In this document: positions 18,701 to 26,510 of the stretch, piece by piece
How positions within the stretch are numbered: the first letter of the stretch is position 1
Layout: each line of letters begins with the position of its first letter
NCBI GenBank assembly: GCA_044326545.1
Contig: JBIRBM010000004.1
Location: 1-64,000 of the forward strand
Direction of reading: 5' to 3'
Source: JANWJE01 sp044326545
GTDB taxonomy: Bacteria; Chlamydiota; Chlamydiia; Chlamydiales; Parachlamydiaceae
Length of the DNA stretch: 64,000 bases
Notes under the pieces: model-generated
What the model saw: only the letters and a program-made list of their open reading frames with translations
The model's database searches: none
Told to the model about the DNA's origin: nothing
Made by a program: the position numbers and the translations under genes

Positions 18701-19906
18701 TTTTATGCCATCAATTTAGCATCGAAAAAGCATGAAGGAATTGGGCTTGATCAATTTTTTCAAGACTTTATTCGTTTAAATTTAGACACCCTCGATTCGA
18801 ACCTATATCCAAACCTGATCCATTACCTCTCTCCTCCCACTTCACCAGAGGATCTTGAGCAATCGATTAACATTCTCACCTCTATTTTTGACAATCATCC
18901 TCGTTTGGATGACAGGCCCGAGCGAGAGGCCTTTTTATATTCGATCTTTAATTTCCTCTCTGCGATTCCCTTTGATCAGAGCTTAATAACAAGCAAAGGA
19001 GTGAAGGAGCTGCCGAACCTATTAAAACTTGTTTTAAATGCTTTTTCAGAAACAATCAAATTGCAAAACGAAGCACTTCAACTTTCAAACAGTGAAAGAA
19101 CATCAGCTTATGAATACAAGATGATGCAATTTCTCCTTAACATGCTATCGCAAAGAGAATCTTCAGCTCGTGATGGTCACTTGGGATCGACTTTTCAATC
19201 GATTTGCGAATCAATTGTAAATGTAAAACAAGAAAGGACAGATTGCGAGGGGTTTTTAGATGATCTCTATCTCCATACGCTTGACAGACTCGGATGGGAT
19301 TGCCAACATATGTTGGAAATCATCGAAAGGGTACAAGACTCAAAAAACATGTCAACCCTTTTCATAAAAAAAATGAAGGTCTTAAATCAAGAAGATGTTT
19401 TCGCGATTTCACAGATTGCGGGGCTGGCGATTCTAGAAGTCTCATTTTTGAGAGCTTTAATTCTGTTCAAATTTAATCTCCGTCGGCAAGAAAATGGTCT
19501 CTCTATCAACACACCTCCTTTTGCACAAGGTTTTTGTGATCAACTCGCTGAAAGAGAGTTAGAAAATTGGATCAACATTAAATTGGAGGAAAGCACATGG
19601 AAAGAGTCATTAAAATGGACGATAAAACGGGTGATTGAATTACCTAACAACATACAAATAATGACCCCAAATCGATTAAAAAAAGTATTTGAGCGTTTAC
19701 AAGAGATGATCAATTTTAATGAAATCAACGAGCTGGAATGCGCGAAAGAGTTGACTTACACGCTAGCTCCAGTAGTTGAACAGGCAGAAGAAGACAAATA
19801 TATAAGGGACTTTTACCAATATTTTAGCAATTTAACCAAATGTAAAAAAATTTTAGTCATAAAATCAACGTGGATCAACCTTTTATTAGAAAATGCTGCT
19901 CTCTAA
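15740..19906 (+). CDS. Very large helical protein of unknown function
   Basis: 1388 residues, by far the largest unknown in the window. No signal peptide, no convincing membrane segment and no repeat that I can align with confidence. The sequence is almost entirely amphipathic-helix-like with many Leu/Phe (e.g. FLTIQTFDTKILVWVLQQIL, PSLMKSPDAHFYAINLA), which suggests an alpha-solenoid (HEAT/ARM-like) scaffold. The N-terminal 60 residues are polar and probably disordered, as in many type III secretion substrates, but no secretion signal can be read directly. It has its own promoter (15658-15686) and is followed by an inverted repeat. Codon and base use resemble the neighbours. Probably a lineage-specific structural or effector protein; function unknown. 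Confidence 0.85.
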   Translation: MNIQPSTHSNWDNLFQPPFFLNNTEEEPNGVNDIALSVFKMGCSFTTSDPTPKSMGQSIEPTMFVNQFTLSQPASSDLNEDVNTLGTLIAPPPYFELDSYYANRVAEKIEQSTWEPLLAIHSILKNIEDQHVLKKSGCLLLCLFADKIRDVEEEHQVIFDFKNKTSLYLTFENRESYIPLSQFLTIQTFDTKILVWVLQQILHSDSFETLLPFCKKLANQVIEAQADSSDLSILHPLVIRLPKESQIHCFSLLAQDLRDALYNKKKVKNEICQLANQLGDRLFSDPDQASRELPLFFTHLFFTARSKSCTPLSLDIFANLLKETETAANRAQLHRATQQMTHRREGSLDDEKDSIKIFLFKEISSRLSSWTEKRSLITLFFRPPFTHPDPLLSFYHTLIEEKNRSDNDQEKKVLINCIKNIEEFFCEIANHPTPAQEKRVMDFAAEPMLIERVTHCKNKDHLLSLLSLSPALNLEQLTGILDSHSPDNQEIWLKFTALYPDKKRALENMIIQDRRFAHLLPFIEQQALLDFQGNLSESAFNHMLYHWLDDLIQIILRADQQQQSLYFTYFKHSSDFIKVMQKMFETIGIDDSLNRFKLHLKTLSPLFNSALVEHTLFSDEHLLFILDIFSKQPSVAKRALSKISKECLLNKIEKDQELRKMCTVYISKEDPMSIYIKLLANEEITLSHAFINDEILIKRCVDNHVYTELCKRTKTDRLFLNLLHQLIKQKETLPFVLQVIDECGRENPSWTFRLPIKELEDLFLEILNHTLPQTDGFKHLLLKSSKVFTEAVNKYQDECFHHITSANDFTAFANQIRGLPSNRGFNHDRLLFNAWCSLNPRPFYPPITQLFPRLDHELKEMLIQEIGRLQTEHIENLMPYFDHELIIGLLDHPLDDHLQKHLVNATLKKNSTMDLNLQTSLFDWIHRHHYETEAVQFILSIHQKEKKRNKQLDVFLSSCKEKVDVTRLKSSELIMIYPSLMKSPDAHFYAINLASKKHEGIGLDQFFQDFIRLNLDTLDSNLYPNLIHYLSPPTSPEDLEQSINILTSIFDNHPRLDDRPEREAFLYSIFNFLSAIPFDQSLITSKGVKELPNLLKLVLNAFSETIKLQNEALQLSNSERTSAYEYKMMQFLLNMLSQRESSARDGHLGSTFQSICESIVNVKQERTDCEGFLDDLYLHTLDRLGWDCQHMLEIIERVQDSKNMSTLFIKKMKVLNQEDVFAISQIAGLAILEVSFLRALILFKFNLRRQENGLSINTPPFAQGFCDQLAERELENWINIKLEESTWKESLKWTIKRVIELPNNIQIMTPNRLKKVFERLQEMINFNEINELECAKELTYTLAPVVEQAEEDKYIRDFYQYFSNLTKCKKILVIKSTWINLLLENAAL

Positions 19907-19925
19907 TCACTCCTATTTGAGTTTA

Positions 19926-20088
19926 AGAACCTGTTCAAAATGTTTGATCCCATGATGTGTTTGATAAAATCCGGTATAAACTGACAAAAAATGGTTGCAA
20001 TATTAAAAAATATTCCGACAATTTTTTGTGAATTTATCGCGGATTTATAGCAGCAAAGCATCATGATCAAAGATTCTGAACAGATGTA
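19926..20088. repeat. Long imperfect inverted repeat (AGAACCTGTTC family)
   Basis: Left arm agaacctgttcaaaatgt then ttgatcccatgatg (19926-19957). Right arm catcatgatcaaagattctg then aacag (20059-20083), its imperfect reverse complement. About 100 bp of A/T-rich DNA lies between. It is located between two converging genes. Terminal-inverted-repeat layout suggests a MITE or a bidirectional terminator. Confidence 0.65.
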
Positions 20089-20135
20089 AAAACAGAGGCT
20101 ATCGCCGTAAATAGGATTTTTGCTCTCTTTATGGA

Positions 20136-20753
20136 TCAACCCGCTTTTTTCACCCGTTTCTTCAATAAGTAGGCACAATAAACCAGACCCAATAATATGC
20201 CGATGGTTAAAATATCATCGACATCGAATTCTATTTTTTCAAAAATCGAGGACCAATATCCCCCAAAAAAGTAACCCACAGAAAGAAATGTTGAGACCCA
20301 TAAGATCGCTCCACTATAAGCAAAGAGGGCAAACTCACGAAACGCAAGAGAGGTCATCCCCGCACAAAATCCGGTAAAGTGACGAATCCCTGGAATGAAA
20401 TAACCGATAAACAGCGTCCATTTTCCAAAACGTTCAAACCAAGCATGCCCCTTATCAATCTGCGCTTGCCCAATCCCAATCCATTTCCCATACCGTTCCA
20501 CCAAAAAATGGCCGGTGGTCCATCCTAAAAAATAGCTAGAGGTAATGCCACAGACACTTCCCATGATGGCAGCAATGATTGTATGGGGAATTTGAAGCTC
20601 CCCATGGTGCATTAACGCGCCGGCAACAACAAGGAGCGTCTCTTCGGGAACCGGAAGAGCGATGATTCCAAGAACCAATAAAAAAAACAGAGCAGCACTG
20701 CCATAATCAATTAACCAAAGCTGCAAGACACTGTGATCAGAAATGACGTCCAT
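20136..20753 (-). CDS. DedA-family membrane protein
   Basis: 205 residues from ATG 20753. Hydrophobic, with four to five helices. Family features: GIIALPVPEETLLVVAGAL (conserved P-x-P-E-E near the N-terminus) and FIGYFIPGIRHFTGFCAGM (R/F-x-x-PG-x-R block). DedA proteins are inner-membrane proteins now linked to undecaprenyl-phosphate or phospholipid flipping and pmf homeostasis. The C-terminus is very basic (KKRVKKAG). Stands alone. Confidence 0.9.
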   Translation of the reverse strand: MDVISDHSVLQLWLIDYGSAALFFLLVLGIIALPVPEETLLVVAGALMHHGELQIPHTIIAAIMGSVCGITSSYFLGWTTGHFLVERYGKWIGIGQAQIDKGHAWFERFGKWTLFIGYFIPGIRHFTGFCAGMTSLAFREFALFAYSGAILWVSTFLSVGYFFGGYWSSIFEKIEFDVDDILTIGILLGLVYCAYLLKKRVKKAG

Positions 20754-20846
20754 AAACAAGACTCTCTCTATCTCGTTAAACGAGGGGTAAATAAAGAAGC
20801 ATTCTACTATACCCCCCCTTGATTTGCAACCTCGTATTCAGCGCCA

Positions 20847-21401
20847 TTATTCCATCCTCATTTCTTTTCGAGCAGAGAGCGCTAAAAGGACCCATGTCCA
20901 ACCCGCTAAAATTAAGTCAACGCCGATAAATAATGCCATCACCCATAATCCCGAAAGAGGCCAATCTGCATAAATCATCATCCCTAGTAAAAAGGTGATT
21001 GCCCCATTAAAAAAGACCCATTTCCACCGATCAAAGCGAAGGATCAAAGCGGCTAATACCTTAAATAAGCCGACCATGAAGAAAAAGGCGGAAATCCAGA
21101 ATGTGATTGTGATTGCAGCGGTCGCAGGCTTGGTGATGCACATGAAACCGGTGATGATATAAAAAAGACCGAGAAAAAGAGAAAGAAATAGACCGTTCCA
21201 TTTGCGCGCTAAAATAGATTGCATGATTTGAATCATTCCTCCGCCGATCAAAAACAGCCCAAGGATAATGATTGAAAAAATGGACGTATTATAAGAAGAG
21301 GCAATAATGCCGCCTCCCAACATCATCAAAAGAATCCCGAGAATCAAAAAGGATTTCCACCTCTCTCGAAAAGAGTCAATCCTGGTCAGCTGATCATTCA
21401 T
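20847..21401 (-). CDS. HdeD/DUF308-family membrane protein
   Basis: About 184 residues with six hydrophobic helices in three hairpin pairs (e.g. LILGILLMMLGGGIIASS, ILGLFLIGGGMIQI, FLGLFYIITGFMCI). This G/I/L pattern is characteristic of HdeD-like proteins (acid resistance membrane proteins in enterobacteria; role elsewhere unclear). GGAGG is 8 bp before the ATG at 21401 but only 2 bp before the ATG at 21407, so 21401 is chosen. Confidence 0.85.
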   Translation of the reverse strand: MNDQLTRIDSFRERWKSFLILGILLMMLGGGIIASSYNTSIFSIIILGLFLIGGGMIQIMQSILARKWNGLFLSLFLGLFYIITGFMCITKPATAAITITFWISAFFFMVGLFKVLAALILRFDRWKWVFFNGAITFLLGMMIYADWPLSGLWVMALFIGVDLILAGWTWVLLALSARKEMRME

Positions 21402-21509
21402 CTTCATGTCCTCCGATGACAGTAAATGATGAAGAGAAATTATTGTCTACAATTTTAAAGTTCCTCATAGTGGAGATTATCTTCATGAAAAAATCTTAGG
21501 AGCAATCCA

Positions 21510-22259
21510 ATGAATCCATTGTGGCATTTTTTTAGAGCAAAAAAAGCTTATTTCATTTTTGGGTGCTTAAATTTTGCACTCCCCCTTTTGGGCGGCGATT
21601 TAAATGTGATGCGAAAAGATCAACTTGAATTAAAAAAAATGGAATCGATTGATCGATCATCAATTCATCATTGCTGGGACGGTTGCAGAAAAAAAGAGAA
21701 AAAAAAACATTGCCCTAAAGAGTGTAAAGGAGCAACAGGACCGATAGGAGCGACAGGGCCTGCGGGTGAAAATGGAGTGACCGGGCCCACCGGAGCCCCA
21801 GGAGCCTCTCTTTCTGCTTCCTCAAGTCGGTATTCGCAAAATACAGGGGCTCTTGGCGCTTTCGTCAATTTACCCATTGATTTAAGTTTCGTTGACGACG
21901 ACAGCATCACTTATACACCCCAGACCGATACACTCACCATCGAAATCACGGGCAGGTATCATATTACAGCGGGATATAGCGGTTCAATGGGACAAACTCC
22001 TGTCGTCCAAGTCGTTGTTGATCGAGACACCACTCCCTTTTTCTATAATGTCACGATTGGAAATTCATATAATGTTCTGGCCAATGGCGTCTTTTCATTT
22101 CCTCTTTCGACCCAAAGTTTCGATTTGGATCTTTTAGCAGGAGATGTCTTATACATCAACAATACGTTAAATGAGACGCTATACCTGTTATTAGACAACT
22201 CAGGGAAAAGCACACTATTGGAATTGCATAGGATTAGTGATATTTCAACAGGAGGATAA
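21510..22259 (+). CDS. Secreted collagen-like protein (second copy of the type)
   Basis: 249 residues. Hydrophobic N-terminal segment (AYFIFGCLNFALPLLGG). A Cys/Lys-rich stretch (HCWDGCRKKEKKKHC) precedes nine Gly-X-Y triplets from residue 74 to 100 (GATGPIGATGPAGENGVTG and on). The C-terminal ~145 residues form a predicted beta-sandwich (ITGRYHITAGYSG; LLELHRIS at the end) comparable to the gene at 13752. Shares architecture and the residue-74 collagen start with that gene but has little identity in the globular part. Upstream AGGAG-like GGAGCAA is 8 bp before the ATG. Predicted surface or secreted trimer. Confidence 0.83.
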   Translation: MNPLWHFFRAKKAYFIFGCLNFALPLLGGDLNVMRKDQLELKKMESIDRSSIHHCWDGCRKKEKKKHCPKECKGATGPIGATGPAGENGVTGPTGAPGASLSASSSRYSQNTGALGAFVNLPIDLSFVDDDSITYTPQTDTLTIEITGRYHITAGYSGSMGQTPVVQVVVDRDTTPFFYNVTIGNSYNVLANGVFSFPLSTQSFDLDLLAGDVLYINNTLNETLYLLLDNSGKSTLLELHRISDISTGG

Positions 22260-22335
22260 AATAGACTGATTCAGAAGCTGTCATCAAACTTAAGAGTCAT
22301 TGAGTTTTAGAAAAGCTTCTAAAGCCTGTTTTTAA

Positions 22336-23499
22336 ATGAATATGATCAACATGCTTCTCTTCTTGTTTGGCTGCTGCCCTCTTATGGCAGCGCCTCGCCC
22401 TGCAGCTGATATTTCATATATGGTTGCTGATCTCAAATATAGCCGAAAAAATGGAGTCAAAATTTGTGAAATTCAGCATGGATTCCACTCAGCATTTGAC
22501 GAAGACGTTTACCTTCATGGAAATTTGGGATTGATCTCCCCTCTTGCCGCTCACTTTTTTAATCGTTTTTCTATCAGGAAATGGGCTTCCGGTGTTCTAT
22601 TCTCTCCTCTTGCGTTGGCTTTGTCTTCGCAGGGATGGACGATCAACAAATCGGCCCCGACGCTTTTTAAAGATGAAGAATTTCTCACGTTGGCAACCAG
22701 AGCCGCAAAAGATTTTTCCTCTATTGCCTCTTATTCAGCGATTCATTACTGCTCCCAAATGCTTGCCAAGAATTCAAAAGAACTTCTGTTGAAGTATCCC
22801 GGCATTCTATTTATCGATGCCGGCACAATGTCGTACTGGAATGATAAATATAAGATGACGTCGCTTTTTGCCTCCCATCCAGCACTTAAAGAGATTAAAC
22901 CTGAATGGGGACTCTATCCATGCCAATACAAAAAAGAGCTCGCTTCGCTGATCATGCAAGACATTCCCAGTCTCTTTTATGTCATTAAACCAAGACAAGA
23001 AATGAAGGGCAAAGGGGTTCTCATCATCAGCCATGAAGATTTAGATATGACCCTCAACATGATTTTTGGTCCAAGTGAAAATAGGCATAATCCTCCCGAC
23101 TCCGCGTATGCGTATTGGCAAAAAAATCAACAAGAGACATTTATCGTTGAAAAATTCTATCCCTCTGATCCATTAGTCATCCCAAAAATTGGAGTAAAAA
23201 CACCCCCCATAAGAGATGGAAAAGAGGAATGGGTCACCTATGACCCTACCCTGCGAATTGCGTTTATCCTCCTGTATGATAAAGGAGAGATCGAGTGCAC
23301 TTTTTTGGGAGGATATTGGCGCCTTCCTCGCAAATCAATGGAAGAGGGAGGCACTCTGCATGAACTGAAGAAAGAGCATCAGTCGATCTATTATGCATCG
23401 CGAGCTGATCAACACATTTTGCTTGGAGTTTTTGAGCAACTCAAGGAAAAAATCCCTTTGCTTTATAAGGCTATGCTTGGGCTTTCTTTGGATGATTAA
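22336..23499 (+). CDS. Secreted ATP-grasp-like protein of unknown substrate
   Basis: 387 residues. N-terminal signal segment (MINMLLFLFGCCPLMAAP), possibly a lipoprotein (Cys at 13-14). The C-terminal half has features of the ATP-grasp fold: YVIKPRQEMKGKGVLI (KP plus a GKG glycine loop), TFIVEKFYPSD (the E-K/E hinge), YDPTLRIAFILLYDKGEI and GGYWRLP. These correspond to ATP-binding and metal-binding strands of carboxylate-amine ligases, though a predicted export signal is odd for an ATP-dependent enzyme. The N-terminal half (ICEIQHGFHSAF, HGNLGLISP) is not recognised. I call it ATP-grasp-like from pattern only; the true function is unknown. It precedes an ABC exporter by 105 bp. Confidence 0.6.
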   Translation: MNMINMLLFLFGCCPLMAAPRPAADISYMVADLKYSRKNGVKICEIQHGFHSAFDEDVYLHGNLGLISPLAAHFFNRFSIRKWASGVLFSPLALALSSQGWTINKSAPTLFKDEEFLTLATRAAKDFSSIASYSAIHYCSQMLAKNSKELLLKYPGILFIDAGTMSYWNDKYKMTSLFASHPALKEIKPEWGLYPCQYKKELASLIMQDIPSLFYVIKPRQEMKGKGVLIISHEDLDMTLNMIFGPSENRHNPPDSAYAYWQKNQQETFIVEKFYPSDPLVIPKIGVKTPPIRDGKEEWVTYDPTLRIAFILLYDKGEIECTFLGGYWRLPRKSMEEGGTLHELKKEHQSIYYASRADQHILLGVFEQLKEKIPLLYKAMLGLSLDD

Positions 23500-23604
23500 T
23501 TTACCTCTGTCAAATTCTTTCTCAAATTATCTCAAATTATGATTGGCAACCGAACCATTCTTTGATAAATTGACCTCTTCATTATTTTAAGTTTTCTCAC
23601 CATC

Positions 23605-24756
23605 ATGATCAGCTTAGCCTTAAAAATGCTCATTGGCAACCGCGCCTCCTTTTTTGGGGTCATCTTCGGCATCTTTTTAGCCACCCTGCTGATTTCGCAA
23701 CAATCCGCCATTTTTTTAGGACTGGTTTCCCGCTCTTACCGGACATTAACTGATATTCCTTCGCCAACGATCTGGATCATGGATCCGGCAACAGAAAGCG
23801 ATGACCGTGTAAGAGGAATGCCCGAAGGAAACCTTGAAGCTGTGAGAAGCGTTCCTGAGGTAGAATGGGCTGTTCCAATTAACGTGATCCACATCCCCCT
23901 CGTCACACGCAACGGCATCTTTCAGATTTCCCAACTTTATGGAATTGATGATGCCTCCTTAATTGGGGCACCCAAAGAGATGATCGAAGGGCATGTCAGA
24001 GATTTACGGCGCGAAGGGGGCATTATTGTCGATGTCTATTCAGCCAATGGCGCATTGGCCGTCCCCTTGCCGGACGGGACAAAACGAGCGCTCAAAATTG
24101 GAGACGAGCTCGAAATCAATCAGCGGTATGCGGTTGTGGTCGGCATTTGCAAAATCACCCAAGGTTTTTATCCTCAACCCATCATCTTTACTAGCACGCA
24201 TAATTTCCATCAATTCACCTCATTTACCACAACTGATTTAGCGTTTATTGCGGCTAAAAGTTCTCCTGAAGCAAACCTCCAAGAGGTTTGCAATCGAATC
24301 AATGCCTATCCGGGAATGAAGGCCTTAACGTTGGAACAATTCAAGTGGAGGATCATTAAAACCTTCTTGGAAACGGGGATTCTCATCAATTTCGGCCTCT
24401 CTGTTGGGCTCGGATTTATTGTGGGATTTTCTATTGCAGGGCAAATTTTCTATATTATGACACTGGAGAATGTGATGTACTATGCATTGATCAAGGCGAT
24501 AGGAGGGACGGAAAAAATGATTCTCCAGATGATTCTTTTTCAGGCGCTTGTGGTTGGTCTTATCGGTTTTATTTTAGGGATTGGCGCCACCATGCTATGG
24601 GGAATGGCCATTCAACATACAACGCTGGCTTTCCTATTCCCATGGCAGCTATTGGTTTTCACAGGACTTGTGGTCCTCGTCATTTGCATTCTCACTGCAG
24701 GATTAAGCATCAGTAAAGTCTTTCGAGCGGAACCGAAATCGTTAATGGGCACATAA
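23605..24756 (+). CDS. ABC exporter permease (FtsX/DevC-like)
   Basis: 383 residues. One membrane helix near the N-terminus (~13-33), a large extracytoplasmic domain, then three helices (~255-280, 305-330, 343-368): the MacB/FtsX/DevC topology. ENVMYYALIKAIGGTEKMIL is the typical cytoplasmic coupling segment (x-G-A/G-T). First gene of a four-gene exporter set, 14 bp before its ATPase. Confidence 0.88.
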   Translation: MISLALKMLIGNRASFFGVIFGIFLATLLISQQSAIFLGLVSRSYRTLTDIPSPTIWIMDPATESDDRVRGMPEGNLEAVRSVPEVEWAVPINVIHIPLVTRNGIFQISQLYGIDDASLIGAPKEMIEGHVRDLRREGGIIVDVYSANGALAVPLPDGTKRALKIGDELEINQRYAVVVGICKITQGFYPQPIIFTSTHNFHQFTSFTTTDLAFIAAKSSPEANLQEVCNRINAYPGMKALTLEQFKWRIIKTFLETGILINFGLSVGLGFIVGFSIAGQIFYIMTLENVMYYALIKAIGGTEKMILQMILFQALVVGLIGFILGIGATMLWGMAIQHTTLAFLFPWQLLVFTGLVVLVICILTAGLSISKVFRAEPKSLMGT

Positions 24757-24769
24757 AGGAAAAAAGAGG

Positions 24770-25465
24770 ATGACAACTGAAGCGGCGATTCGATGTGCAG
24801 GGATCAAAAAACATTATGGAAGGGGAGAAAACCTTGTTGATGCCCTTAAGGGAATCAATATTGAAATTTTCAAAGGGGAGCTCACCCTGTTAGTCGGACC
24901 TTCAGGATCTGGAAAGACAACCCTTTTATCCATTATCACGGCGATTTTAACCCCTGATAAGGGAGAGATTTTTTTATTAAATGAAAATATTTGGGCTTTA
25001 TCCCCTACAGAAAGAGCCAAATTCTGCAGGGAAAATTTAGGAATTGTTTTCCAATCCCTTTATTTGATTCCAACGTTAACAGTCTTAGAAAACATCACGC
25101 TCCCTTTGATTATAGCTGGGGTGAAAGGGAAATTAGGAAAAGAAAAAGCCATGGATTTATTGGACCGGATGCATCTAGCCCACCGCGCCCACTTTCCGCC
25201 CACTTCCCTTTCAAAAGGACAGCAACAGCGGGTCGCCATTGCACGCGCCATGATTAATGACTCCCAAATTCTGATCTGTGATGAGCCGACAAGCGCTTTA
25301 GATCAAACATCAGGCTTTGAAATCATGACTCTATTGAAAGAAAAGGTGCTCAATTCATCCAGAGCAATATTAGTTGTTACACACGACCAGCGAACATTCC
25401 CCTTTGCCGACCGGATCATTCATATGAATGATGGGCAAATTATACAAGGTGCACAACATGAGTAG
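24770..25465 (+). CDS. ABC exporter ATP-binding protein (DevA/LolD-like)
   Basis: 231 residues, a complete ABC ATPase: Walker A GPSGSGKTT (~44-52), Q-loop NLGIVFQSLYLIP, signature SLSKGQQQRVAIARAM (LSKGQ in place of LSGGQ), Walker B ILICDEPTSALD and the H-loop VVTHD. MacB/LolD/DevA subgroup. AAAGAGG is 4 bp before the ATG. Partner of the permease upstream and the adaptor downstream (8-bp overlap). Confidence 0.94.
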   Translation: MTTEAAIRCAGIKKHYGRGENLVDALKGINIEIFKGELTLLVGPSGSGKTTLLSIITAILTPDKGEIFLLNENIWALSPTERAKFCRENLGIVFQSLYLIPTLTVLENITLPLIIAGVKGKLGKEKAMDLLDRMHLAHRAHFPPTSLSKGQQQRVAIARAMINDSQILICDEPTSALDQTSGFEIMTLLKEKVLNSSRAILVVTHDQRTFPFADRIIHMNDGQIIQGAQHE

Positions 25466-26510
25466 GCATTATTTTTTTTGGGTGATTGCCATTACCCTTT
25501 TTTGCGTTTCGCTAATTTTTTATTCGATGTGGGAATCGGCAAAACCTCCCACGGAGGAATCTCAAGTGGTGATGCCTCATCCTTTAACGCCATTTAAATC
25601 TCACATCTCAGGGGTCGGAATCGTCGAGGCTAGCAGCGATAATATTTCAATTGGCGCCCCCGTAAACCGTATCGTCAAAGAGGTTCTTGTCCACGTGGGC
25701 GAAGAGGTAAAAAAAGGAGATGTTCTGTTTAAATTAGAGGATGAAGACCTTCAAGCTGATCTAGTTGCCCGAAGTGTCGATTATGCAATTGCACAGGCTA
25801 AATTTTTGAAGATGAAAGAGCTTCCAAGGGCTGAAGATGAGGCCGCGGCAACTGCCTCATTTAAGATAGTACAGACAGAATGGGAGGAAGCGAAAATTCA
25901 ATATGATATGGTGCAAGGACTTCAAGACGCTAGAGCGCTTAGCCAGCAAGAGATTAACCGGCGGCGCTTTAATTATGCACAAGCTGTTGCCCGTTCTGAA
26001 GAAGCGCTTGCAAATTTGAATAAAATTAAGGCGGGTGCATGGAAACCTGATCTCGATATTGCAGCCCTTGAAATTCAACAAGCCAAGGCCGGAGTTCAAA
26101 GGGTTCAAGCCGATATTGCACGCACAATCATTCGCTCTCCCATCGATGGCAAAGTGCTCCAAATCAAGATCCATGAGGGAGAGTTGCCAATTGCCACACA
26201 TGATCTCATGATTGTGGGAAATACAGATGAAATTTATCTTAAAGTGAGCATCAATCAATTTGATGCTCCTTACTTTCACTCCGAGGCACATGCTGTCGCT
26301 TTTTTAAGAGGCAATGCCCACATGGAATTCAATTTAGAATTTGTCCGGTTAGTCCCCTATCTAGTCAATAAACAAAACTTTACAAATGAGATCACGGATC
26401 GAACAGACACTCGGGTCCTTCAAGTCATTTATCGAATAGAAAATCAACATCATCCCATCTTTGTCGGACAACAGATGGATGTTTTTATTGAGGCTGAGTT
26501 TCCTTCATGA
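25458..26510 (+). CDS. HlyD-type periplasmic adaptor (DevB-like)
   Basis: About 350 residues from ATG 25458 (MSRHYFFWVI), which overlaps the ATPase stop by 8 bp. An upstream in-frame ATG at 25428 lies inside the ATPase gene and is less likely. One N-terminal membrane anchor (~4-24), a lipoyl-like half (APVNRIVKEVLVHVGEEVKK), a long helical hairpin (~95-200), the second lipoyl half (RTIIRSPIDGKVLQI) and a beta-barrel domain. It bridges the inner-membrane ABC permease to the outer-membrane channel. Confidence 0.9.
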   Translation: MSRHYFFWVIAITLFCVSLIFYSMWESAKPPTEESQVVMPHPLTPFKSHISGVGIVEASSDNISIGAPVNRIVKEVLVHVGEEVKKGDVLFKLEDEDLQADLVARSVDYAIAQAKFLKMKELPRAEDEAAATASFKIVQTEWEEAKIQYDMVQGLQDARALSQQEINRRRFNYAQAVARSEEALANLNKIKAGAWKPDLDIAALEIQQAKAGVQRVQADIARTIIRSPIDGKVLQIKIHEGELPIATHDLMIVGNTDEIYLKVSINQFDAPYFHSEAHAVAFLRGNAHMEFNLEFVRLVPYLVNKQNFTNEITDRTDTRVLQVIYRIENQHHPIFVGQQMDVFIEAEFPS

